From Myxococcota bacterium (GTDB lineage Bacteria > Myxococcota_A > UBA9160 > PR03): DNA of 12,647 nt. Of the stretch, positions 6,549-12,564 are shown one piece after another. The stretch spans positions 1 through 12,647 of the forward strand of contig JASJBO010000266.1 of NCBI GenBank assembly GCA_030066475.1. Reading direction: 5' to 3'. Under the pieces are notes generated by a model, which saw only the letters and a list, made by a program, of their open reading frames with translations, was not told the DNA's origin and searched no databases. Each line of letters starts with the position of its first letter. Position 1 is the first letter of the stretch. The position numbers were made by a program, and so were the translations under genes.

Positions 6549-7943
6549 TTGGAACGGTGCATCATCGTATGCGACGGCGCCGAGCTCGCGCGGCTGTGGA
6601 GCCGCATTGGAGCCGGCGACGACGAAGAGCTGACGTGGGTGCCGCGCGAGGACGAGTCGCGCGCGCGGCCGACCGGCTTCCGTGCGCTCCAGGGCGGCCT
6701 CCACCCCGACGCGATCGCCAAGCTGAACCCCAAGGAGGGCGACGGCTTCGGCATCGTGAGCGAGGAGCCGGCCTTCGTGCGCACGGCCGTGGCCGTGATC
6801 ACCGAGGCCGTGAGCGAGGCGCCGATCCTGGTGCTCTCCGACAAGCTCGCGCCCGAGGACCTGCCCGACCACCGCTGCATCCGGCTCGGCGGACTGCGCT
6901 CGCTGATCCGCGACGACTTCGACGAGGAGTTCGACCATCTCGCGAACCTGCGGCGCGTGGTCGAGATGCGCGAGCTGCTCGGCCCGCGCAACAAGATCGC
7001 GATCCTGTTGCAGCCCGATCCCGATCCCGACGGCATCGCCTGCGGCTACGCGCTGCGCGCGCTGCTCGGGCGCAAGAGCCCGACCGCGCCGCTGGTCGCG
7101 TTCGGCGAGGTGCAGCGGCCCGAGAACCGCGCCATGGTCGAGGCGCTCGGCATCGAGGTGCGCACCATCACGCCGGACGAGCTCGACCAGTTCGACGGCA
7201 TCGCCCTGGTCGACGTGCAGCCGACCGTGTTCGGCGAGAGCCCGCCCGCCCGCGTGCTCTCGGTGGACGTCGTGATCGACCACCATCCCGAGCGCACCGG
7301 CTACGACGCCGTGATGCGCGACATCCGCCCGTCGTACGGCGCCACCGCGACCATCCTGACCGAGTACCTGCGCGCGGCGCGCGTCGAGGTGCGGCCGCGG
7401 CTGGGCACCGCCCTGCTGTACGGCATCAAGAGCGACACGCAGCTGCTCGGCCGCCAGACCAGCGGCAAGGACATGGCGGGCTTCGCCTTCCTGCACGCGC
7501 ACCACAGCCCGGCGCTGCTGCGCCGCATCGAGCGGCCGGCGCTGCCGGTGGACGGGCTGCGCGCGCTCGGACGCGCGCTCTCGGACACCAGCGTCGAGGA
7601 AGGCATCCACATGCTCGTGATGGGACGCGTGCGCGAGGACGTGATCCCGCAGGTCGCCGACCTGGGACTGCAGGCCGAGGGCGCGGAGTGGTCGATCGCG
7701 GCCGGCCACGTCAATGGCGACCTGGTGTTCTCGGTGCGCAACGTCGGCTACGTGCGCGCGGCCGGCGAGGTGGTGCGCGCGGTGGTCGAGGGGCTCGGCG
7801 TGGGCGGCGGACACCGCTCGATGGCCAAGGGCATCATCCCGCTCAAGACCTTCCGCGAGCGGTTCGGCAAGGCCGACCGCGCCACCATCCGGCGCGCGCT
7901 CCAGAAGGCCTTCGTCACCGCCATCAACGACAAGGGCGAGTAA
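6549..7943 (+). CDS. DHH-family phosphoesterase (NrnA-like) with an N-terminal extension
   Basis: Predicted cytoplasmic Mn-dependent phosphoesterase of 464 residues. The catalytic DHH domain starts at about residue 150: QPDPDPDGIACG (155-166), VDVQ with Asp222, VIDHH (242-246), and GIKSDT with Asp296. The DHHA1 substrate-binding domain closes the protein with GVGGGHRSMAKG (417-428). Relatives degrade short oligoribonucleotides, dephosphorylate pAp or hydrolyse cyclic dinucleotides; sequence alone does not decide which. Residues 1-145 form a separate alpha/beta region that may be a degenerate TrkA-N/RCK-like fold, but no GxGxxG motif remains. The motif I histidine of many DHH proteins aligns with Gln155. 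No ATG or GTG lies near the start; TTG at 6549 is chosen because a G-run (6538-6544) sits just upstream and the protein then begins with a beta-strand (ERCIIVCDG). Repeats begin four bases after its stop. Confidence 0.85.
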   Translation: MERCIIVCDGAELARLWSRIGAGDDEELTWVPREDESRARPTGFRALQGGLHPDAIAKLNPKEGDGFGIVSEEPAFVRTAVAVITEAVSEAPILVLSDKLAPEDLPDHRCIRLGGLRSLIRDDFDEEFDHLANLRRVVEMRELLGPRNKIAILLQPDPDPDGIACGYALRALLGRKSPTAPLVAFGEVQRPENRAMVEALGIEVRTITPDELDQFDGIALVDVQPTVFGESPPARVLSVDVVIDHHPERTGYDAVMRDIRPSYGATATILTEYLRAARVEVRPRLGTALLYGIKSDTQLLGRQTSGKDMAGFAFLHAHHSPALLRRIERPALPVDGLRALGRALSDTSVEEGIHMLVMGRVREDVIPQVADLGLQAEGAEWSIAAGHVNGDLVFSVRNVGYVRAAGEVVRAVVEGLGVGGGHRSMAKGIIPLKTFRERFGKADRATIRRALQKAFVTAINDKGE

Positions 7944-7947
7944 GCTT

Positions 7948-8099
7948 GGTGGACTCCGCGCGGGCTGCGCCCGCGCTGCGCGCTCCGGCTTCGCCTCCGC
8001 TTGCTCGGTGGACTCCGCGCGGGCTGCGCCCGCGCTGCGCGCTCCGGCTTTGCCTCCGCTTGCTCGGTGGACTCCGCGCGGGCTGCGCCCGCGCTGCGC
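7948..8099 (+). repeat. Tandem array of the hairpin repeat, copies D, E and partial F
   Basis: Two full 59-base units (7948-8006 and 8007-8065) and a 34-base partial unit (8066-8099) follow each other without spacers. Units D and E differ at one base (GGCTTCGCC versus GGCTTTGCC). Each unit begins GGTGGACTCC and carries a perfect 8-bp hairpin, GCGCGGGC, loop TGC, GCCCGCGC (7958-7976 in D). The reverse complement of a unit has the same conserved blocks as copies A to C (GCAAGCG, GAGCGCGCAGCG, AGTCCA), so this is the same family in the other orientation. The array starts four bases past the DHH stop codon. The partial unit stops at the GCGC block. Confidence 0.88.
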
Positions 8100-8221
8100 A
8101 ACGAGCCACTTGATGGCACCCCCGCAAGCGGAGCCGCGTAGCGGCGGAGCGCGCAGCGAGCCGCAGGCGAGCGAAGTCCATCAGGCCGTCTTCGCCCGGC
8201 AACGAGCCACTCGACGGCAAC
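8098..8221 (-). repeat. Dispersed hairpin repeat, copy C, with flanking direct repeats
   Basis: The core (GCAAGCG at 8124 to AAGTCCA at 8180, then on to 8203) is in the orientation of copies A and B. Its hairpin 1 is GCCGC, loop GTA, GCGGC (8133-8145), a different stem from copies A, B and D at the same place. Positions 8149-8203 equal 1789-1843 exactly. The core is flanked by near-identical direct repeats, CAACGAGCCACTTGATGGCA at 8099-8118 and CAACGAGCCACTCGACGGCA at 8200-8219 (two mismatches), 101 bases apart. This spacing is close to the 97-base period of copies A and B. It ends just past the stop of the DUF1329 gene, downstream of it in that gene's sense. Confidence 0.85.
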
Positions 8222-8227
8222 TCCCAG

Positions 8228-9715
8228 CTAACGCCCCTTCGACAGGTTGCTCACCGAGTTCATGTGCCGCAGCTCCTTCTCGTCGGGCGGCACCGAGACC
8301 AGGTCCCACGACTCGCGCCGCCAGCTGCCCTGCTCGGACAGATTGGCGAAGGCGGCCCCCACCGTGTCGATCACGCGGACCAGGCGCTTCGGGTCGTCGG
8401 GCCAGCGCGGGTAGTCGGGCCGGTCCTCGCTCCAGCGGCCCGCGAACACCCCGATGTCGATCGCCTCGTCGTCGCTGTCGTAGGCCAGGTAGTAGAGCGG
8501 GTGGAGCGTCTCGAGGTCGTAGTAGGCCACCACGCGCGCCTGGCCGCGCTCGCCCGGCTTGCCCTTCAGCTTGCCCTCGATCATCAAGACGCGCCGCAGG
8601 TCCCAGCGGTTGCTGGCGAACGAGAGTCCCCAGGGGCCGAACTCCCCGTCCGGCTGCTCGGGGTACAGCGCGTTCTCGATGTTGATCGGCGCGAGGAGGT
8701 CGCGCACGCCGACCCGCGTGTACTCGTACAGGATCGGCCGGACCTCGTGGCCCTCGAAGCCCGAGCGCTTGGTCTGGAGCGTGTTCGCAGGGCCGCCGCC
8801 GACGCCCCCGGCCGCCCCCATGCCGCCGCCGAAGCCGCCGCCCATCCCGACGCCGAGCTGCTGGTTCTGGACCACGCCGACGCTGAAGGAGGGCATGTAC
8901 AGGCCCTCCACCTCGGCGGCGTTGATGCGGCGCACGCGCCGCCAGGTGGGCAGATAGGCGTGCAGGTCGTCGGAGCGCTTGATCTTCACCATGCTCTCGT
9001 CGTCGCGGAACTGGCGCCAGGCGTAGTTGCGCGAGTCGAAGGGCTTGAAGAACTCGCCGCCGGCGACCCAGTGCTTGCCGCGCGCGAACTTCAGCTCGTG
9101 CTTGGGCGCCGGCAGATCGGCCCGGTGCGAGAGCTGCATCTTGAAGATCTCGCCCTCGAACGGCTCGGCGCGCCCGATGCGCCCCAGCAGGTCGGTGATG
9201 CGGAACTCGCCCCGGAAGCCGGCGCCCTGGTAGCGGTGCGCCATGTTCCAGGCCCACTTGGTGCCCGCCTTCTCCTCGGCCGGGTCGATGTCGGCGGGGT
9301 CGAAGGGCCGGCCCGCGACGTAGTCCGCGAGACCGTCGTCCTCGGTGAGCTTCGCCGTTCCGCGGTGCGCGGCGGAGGCCTCCTCGTAGAACGCGGGCGG
9401 CGAGTAGTCGCGGAAGCACGGACCGATCTCGAGGCGCATGCCCTCGTAGAAGAAGCGCTCGCGGTACTGCCACAGCTCGCGCGGGATGAAGTCGCGCAAC
9501 ACCTCGAGGCGCTCGAGCGAGAAGGTGTCGCCCGGCTTGAAGGGCAGCGCGGGCGCGTCCTCGGCGGTCTCGCCGCGCAGGCCGCCGGCGGGCTCGCAGA
9601 CGCCCTCGGGCGGGATCGCCCAGGCGGCGGCGTGGCCGGCCGCGGCGCCCTCGGGGTCGTCGGCGACGGCGGGCATGGCGAGCAGCAGGACGAAGAGGAC
9701 GATCGGGCGCTTCAT
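8228..9715 (-). CDS. DUF1329 (LolA-like) exported protein
   Basis: Predicted periplasmic protein of 495 residues. The signal peptide MKRPIVLFVLLLAMPAVA is expected to be cut before Asp19. The mature part matches the DUF1329 outer-membrane lipoprotein-sorting-like family: an early LPFKPGDTFSLERLEVLRDF segment (residues 57-76), a central LHAYLPTWRRVRRINAAEVE segment (251-270), and a C-terminal domain with DLETLHPLYYLAYDSDDE (400-417). Family members adopt a LolA/LolB-type fold and are suspected of handling lipids or hydrophobic compounds in the envelope; no reaction is known. The ATG at 9715 is preferred over an in-frame start at 9793 because GGGAGG (9726-9721) lies five bases upstream and only this start places the signal peptide at the N-terminus. 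A glycine-rich insert (about 288-308, LGVGMGGGFGGGMGAAGGVG) interrupts the middle. The gene is divergent from the GNAT gene, and its 3' end faces the DHH gene across the repeats. Confidence 0.85.
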   Translation of the reverse strand: MKRPIVLFVLLLAMPAVADDPEGAAAGHAAAWAIPPEGVCEPAGGLRGETAEDAPALPFKPGDTFSLERLEVLRDFIPRELWQYRERFFYEGMRLEIGPCFRDYSPPAFYEEASAAHRGTAKLTEDDGLADYVAGRPFDPADIDPAEEKAGTKWAWNMAHRYQGAGFRGEFRITDLLGRIGRAEPFEGEIFKMQLSHRADLPAPKHELKFARGKHWVAGGEFFKPFDSRNYAWRQFRDDESMVKIKRSDDLHAYLPTWRRVRRINAAEVEGLYMPSFSVGVVQNQQLGVGMGGGFGGGMGAAGGVGGGPANTLQTKRSGFEGHEVRPILYEYTRVGVRDLLAPINIENALYPEQPDGEFGPWGLSFASNRWDLRRVLMIEGKLKGKPGERGQARVVAYYDLETLHPLYYLAYDSDDEAIDIGVFAGRWSEDRPDYPRWPDDPKRLVRVIDTVGAAFANLSEQGSWRRESWDLVSVPPDEKELRHMNSVSNLSKGR

Positions 9716-9768
9716 GGAGACCTCCCGGTAGACGTCGGGGACCCGGATTCTATGCGATCCTCGAGGCC
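9716..9768. promoter_or_regulatory. Divergent promoter region, DUF1329 gene and GNAT gene
   Basis: On the minus strand TAGAAT (9752-9747) is a five-of-six -10 match. Seventeen bases upstream is CGAACA, a weak -35, inside the GNAT coding region. This would start the DUF1329 message about 25 bases before its ATG, leaving room for the GGGAGG site. A plus-strand promoter for the GNAT gene must also lie nearby; TATGCG at 9751-9756 is the only -10-like sequence and would make the mRNA nearly leaderless. Confidence 0.4.
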
Positions 9769-10386
9769 GTGTTCGAGGTGAACGTCGAGACACTGGCTCC
9801 GGCCGATCTCGGCCTCGCGGCCGCGGTGCTGGCCCGGGGCATGCGCGACAACCCGATCCACGTGGCGGTGTTCGGCCCCGACCCGGAGGTGCGGCGCCGC
9901 GCGCTCGAGCCGCTGTTCCGCGCCGTGCTCGCCAACCGGCCCGAGCGCCCGCGCGTCGCCACCCGCGCGGGCTTCGTGGTGGGCTACGCGGGCGCCTCGG
10001 CGCCCGGCGGCTGCATGCCGCCGCCCGCGGCCCTGGCGCGCCTGGCGCCCGCGATCCTGCGGCTCGGACCCGGCGCCACGCGCCGCGCGCTCGCCTGGTT
10101 CCGCGCCTGGGGCGAGCGCGACCCCGACACCCCGCACTGGCACGTGGGACCGGTGGCGGTGGACGGCGCGCTCCAGGGCATGGGCATCGGCGGGCGCCTG
10201 CTGGCGGACCTCGCGGCGCACTGCGACACCCGCGGCGAGGCCGCCTATCTCGAGACCGACAAGGCCGAGAACGTGGGCTTCTACCAGCGCTTCGGCTTCC
10301 GCGTCGTCGACGAGGCGGACGTGCTGGGCGTGCCGAACTGGTTCATGCAGCGCGAGCCGGGCGGGGGCGTCAGCCCGACAGGGTGA
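9769..10386 (+). CDS. GNAT-family N-acetyltransferase
   Basis: Predicted cytoplasmic acyltransferase of 205 residues that would move an acetyl group from acetyl-CoA to an unidentified amine. The acetyl-CoA-binding motif A is clear at about residues 122-145: WHVGPVAVDGALQGMGIGGR, with the Q-x-x-G-x-G pyrophosphate loop. Motif B follows as LETDKAENVGFYQRFGF (163-179), the usual GNAT C-terminal strand-helix with its conserved tyrosine, and the protein ends with a typical WFMQR strand. The N-terminal part (ADLGLAAAVLARGMRDNPIH) also fits GNAT domains. The GTG at 9769 is the first start after the divergent intergenic region; no strong ribosome binding site is visible. Its last 17 bases overlap the end of the convergent aldo/keto reductase gene, so there is no room for a terminator between them. 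The substrate is unknown. Confidence 0.85.
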   Translation: MFEVNVETLAPADLGLAAAVLARGMRDNPIHVAVFGPDPEVRRRALEPLFRAVLANRPERPRVATRAGFVVGYAGASAPGGCMPPPAALARLAPAILRLGPGATRRALAWFRAWGERDPDTPHWHVGPVAVDGALQGMGIGGRLLADLAAHCDTRGEAAYLETDKAENVGFYQRFGFRVVDEADVLGVPNWFMQREPGGGVSPTG

Positions 10387-11920
10387 GCAGCTCGTGCGCG
10401 CCGCGCATGCGCTCGGGAATCGCCACGCCCACCGGGCAGGCACCGGCGCACGGCGCCGCGCAGCCCGCGCACACCGCGGCGTCGCGCTCGAGGCGCGCGT
10501 ACGCCTCCATCCCGTGCTTCTCCCAGCCGTAGTCCTCGAAGTACATGCGGTGGCGCAGCACGTCGTGGATCGGCAGCGACTCGGGGCACGCCGACAGGCA
10601 GGCGCCGCAGTGCGGCGGGCAGTAGCTGCCGGCGATCGCCTCGTCGTAGCGCCGCAGCACGGCGCGGTCGCGCGCGTCGAGGGAGCGGCCGGAGGCGTAC
10701 AGGTACTCGTCCACGTGCTGGAGCTCGCGGAACGAGATCACCAGACAGGAGACCTCGGGGTTCGAGAGCACCCACTTGAAGGCGGCCTGGCTGTAGGCGT
10801 CGCGCTCCTCCTGGAAGCCGGCGAGGCCGTGGTGCTTGGCGCCCTTGAGGGTCTTCATCGCCACGACGCCCATGTCCTGCTCGGCCCGCGCGCGCTCGAT
10901 CGCGGCACCGATCGTCGGCCAGATCCCGTGGTGATAGGCCAGCATCATCACGTCGAAGCGGCCCGAGCCGACGGCCGCGTCGGTCACCTGGATCAGGTTG
11001 GGAGTGTGAGTCGAGAAGCCGAGGAAGCGCACCTTGCCGGCCTCGCGCAGCCGGTCGAACGCCTCGTGCAGGTTCGGGTCCAGCAGGCGGTCGACCTCGT
11101 CGCAGGAGTGCACGTGCGCGAGGTCGACGTAGTCGGTGCCGAGCCGGCGCAGGCTCTCGTCGATCACCTCCTGGTAGCGCGCCACCGGCGTGCCGACCGG
11201 GAGGTGGCCCTTGCCGGTGCAGAACTTGGTGGCCAGGAAGAGCCGATCGCGCTGGCCGCGGATGCCGCGCCCGATCGCGTTCTCGCTGCCGGTCTCGGAG
11301 TAGTCGGGCGCGGTGTCGAGGTAGTTGACCCCGCGCTCGATCGCCTGGCGCACCAGCCGCTCGCCCAGCTCGCCCTGCAGCCGCGAGGCGCCGAGCGAGA
11401 TGTCGGAGACCTCGAAGCCGGTTCGCCCCAGCCGCCGGTAGCTGCGCACGCGGGCGCCCTTCCACGCCTCGGGCCAGCTCTCGTGCGTCTGCGGCGACGG
11501 TCCGGAGATGTGGCGGCTGACCTCGAGCCAGCCGCGCCCGCCGTTGCCGACGCCGAGCCCGGCGCGCGCGAAGGCCGCGGCCCCGCCCGCCGCCGCCGCC
11601 GCCACGGCCGCTGCGCCACCCGAGAGCGCGCCGGTCAGGAAGCCGCGCCGTGCCGCGTCCGTGCGGGAGCGCACCGCGGCGCGCATCGCCACGAAGGTCC
11701 CGACCAGGATCGCCAGCAGGGTGGCGCCCATCCAGACGGCCCCGGCGATGGTGCGCGGGAACTCGGGGGCGAAGGTGTCCTGGAGCCATGGGCCGGCCGG
11801 GAAGCCGCTCGGGGCCAGGCCGATTGCCGTGCGGGCGCCCAGCCCGCCGATGACCGTGAAGCCAATCCCCGCGGCGAGCGCGAGGCACACCAACAGAACG
11901 GCTCGGGGTCGGATTCCCAT
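10370..11920 (-). CDS. Membrane-anchored aldo/keto reductase with iron-sulfur motifs and a Tat-type third span
   Basis: A 516-residue protein. Hydrophobic spans lie at about 6-28 and 58-79. A basic loop ending ARRGFLTG (90-97), a strong match to the twin-arginine consensus, then leads into a third hydrophobic span to about 118. The positive-inside rule places both the N-terminus and this loop in the cytoplasm and everything after residue 120 outside. The aldo/keto reductase barrel begins near SYRRLGRTGFEVSDISLG (160-177) with its tetrad intact: Asp202, Tyr207, Lys232 and His271. Two cysteine clusters follow: C434, C438, C441, C445-P and C484, C487, C491, C495-P, expected to bind [4Fe-4S] clusters as in COG1453-type reductases. 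The substrate and electron partner are unknown. The ATG at 11920 has GGGAGGG (11935-11929) eight bases upstream. The gene is convergent with the GNAT gene (17-base overlap) and divergent from the 177-residue gene. Confidence 0.88.
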   Translation of the reverse strand: MGIRPRAVLLVCLALAAGIGFTVIGGLGARTAIGLAPSGFPAGPWLQDTFAPEFPRTIAGAVWMGATLLAILVGTFVAMRAAVRSRTDAARRGFLTGALSGGAAAVAAAAAGGAAAFARAGLGVGNGGRGWLEVSRHISGPSPQTHESWPEAWKGARVRSYRRLGRTGFEVSDISLGASRLQGELGERLVRQAIERGVNYLDTAPDYSETGSENAIGRGIRGQRDRLFLATKFCTGKGHLPVGTPVARYQEVIDESLRRLGTDYVDLAHVHSCDEVDRLLDPNLHEAFDRLREAGKVRFLGFSTHTPNLIQVTDAAVGSGRFDVMMLAYHHGIWPTIGAAIERARAEQDMGVVAMKTLKGAKHHGLAGFQEERDAYSQAAFKWVLSNPEVSCLVISFRELQHVDEYLYASGRSLDARDRAVLRRYDEAIAGSYCPPHCGACLSACPESLPIHDVLRHRMYFEDYGWEKHGMEAYARLERDAAVCAGCAAPCAGACPVGVAIPERMRGAHELLTLSG

Positions 11921-11967
11921 GACGCGGTCCCTCCCGGCGCGACTCCAGCCAAGTATATCCTGGGTGG
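11921..11967. promoter_or_regulatory. Divergent promoter region, aldo/keto reductase and 177-residue protein
   Basis: The short AT-containing island AAGTATATCC (11951-11960) stands out in GC-rich surroundings. On the minus strand it supplies TATACT (11957-11952), a five-of-six -10 match. Transcription would start about 25 bases before the reductase ATG, with GGGAGGG in the leader. No convincing -35 box is seen. The plus-strand gene starts at 11968, so any promoter from the same island would give an almost leaderless mRNA. Confidence 0.4.
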
Positions 11968-12501
11968 ATGGATCGACTCCGGCGCGTGCGCGCGGTGCTC
12001 GAGCAGGTGGAGCCGGTGCGCGCTCGCGAGCGCGAGGGCCTGGCGCTGACCTTCGGCCTGCGCCGCGCGCGGATCGAGGTGGACCGGGTCGAGGACTTCG
12101 CCGACCTGGGGCCCGAGCTGACGCTGCCGGCGGTCGCCGGCGTGGGCAAGGTGCTGCGGCTGCTGCGCGCCGCGCGGGTGGCGGCGCCCGAGCCGGCCGC
12201 GCTGGTGGGCCGCCTCGACGACACCCGGCGCCTGGTGGAGCGCGCCCGCGATACCGCGCTCGCGCTGGGCCTGCGGCCGCGCTCCCGGGTCCGCTTCCTC
12301 GCCTGGACCGACGCCGGCGTCGAGGTCGTGGAGGACGTGCGCGAGGTGCGCGAGACCCCGGACGCCTGGATCGCCTACCGCCGCGGCGGCATCCCGGTAC
12401 GCATCCCGCGCGAGGCCGTGCTGCGCCACAGCACTGAGACCGAGCGCTGGTACCAGGTCGTGGAGATCGAGCGCGCGAGCGCGCTGCGGCGGCGCGCCTG
12501 A
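11968..12501 (+). CDS. Hypothetical protein, 177 residues
   Basis: I do not recognise this protein. It starts at an ATG right after the divergent promoter island and ends at TGA 12499-12501. It is rich in Arg, Glu, Ala and Leu and has no signal peptide, membrane span or cysteine. The first 30 residues (MDRLRRVRAVLEQVEPVRAR) look helical. Residues about 70-100 form a second charged helical region (LVGRLDDTRRLVERARDTAL). The C-terminal half alternates short strands (VRFLAWTDAGVEVVEDV, DAWIAYRRGGIPVRIPREAV), which suggests a small beta-sheet domain. The base composition and arginine content match the neighbours. It is probably a cytoplasmic soluble protein; its divergent position next to the aldo/keto reductase is the only functional hint. 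The frame being real is supported by the sensible start position and by a tight fit between neighbouring gene ends, not by homology. Confidence 0.65.
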   Translation: MDRLRRVRAVLEQVEPVRAREREGLALTFGLRRARIEVDRVEDFADLGPELTLPAVAGVGKVLRLLRAARVAAPEPAALVGRLDDTRRLVERARDTALALGLRPRSRVRFLAWTDAGVEVVEDVREVRETPDAWIAYRRGGIPVRIPREAVLRHSTETERWYQVVEIERASALRRRA

Positions 12502-12564
12502 TCGTCAGCCGGGCTGCGCATCACCGAGACGGTGGTCGATGTACGCGCTCAACCGATTCGGGTT
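12502..12564. other. Short convergent intergenic gap
   Basis: These 63 bases separate the 3' ends of the 177-residue gene and the hydrolase gene. I see no clear hairpin with a T-run and none of the repeat family found elsewhere in this window. Confidence 0.4.

Noticed and set aside
7948..8221. The repeat region as a CRISPR array.
   Set aside because: The units are contiguous with no unique spacers of regular length, they occur in both orientations, and no cas gene is present.
10394..12049. A 551-codon plus-strand frame opposite the aldo/keto reductase.
   Set aside because: It is antisense to intact catalytic and cysteine motifs, and its composition is that of a shadow frame.
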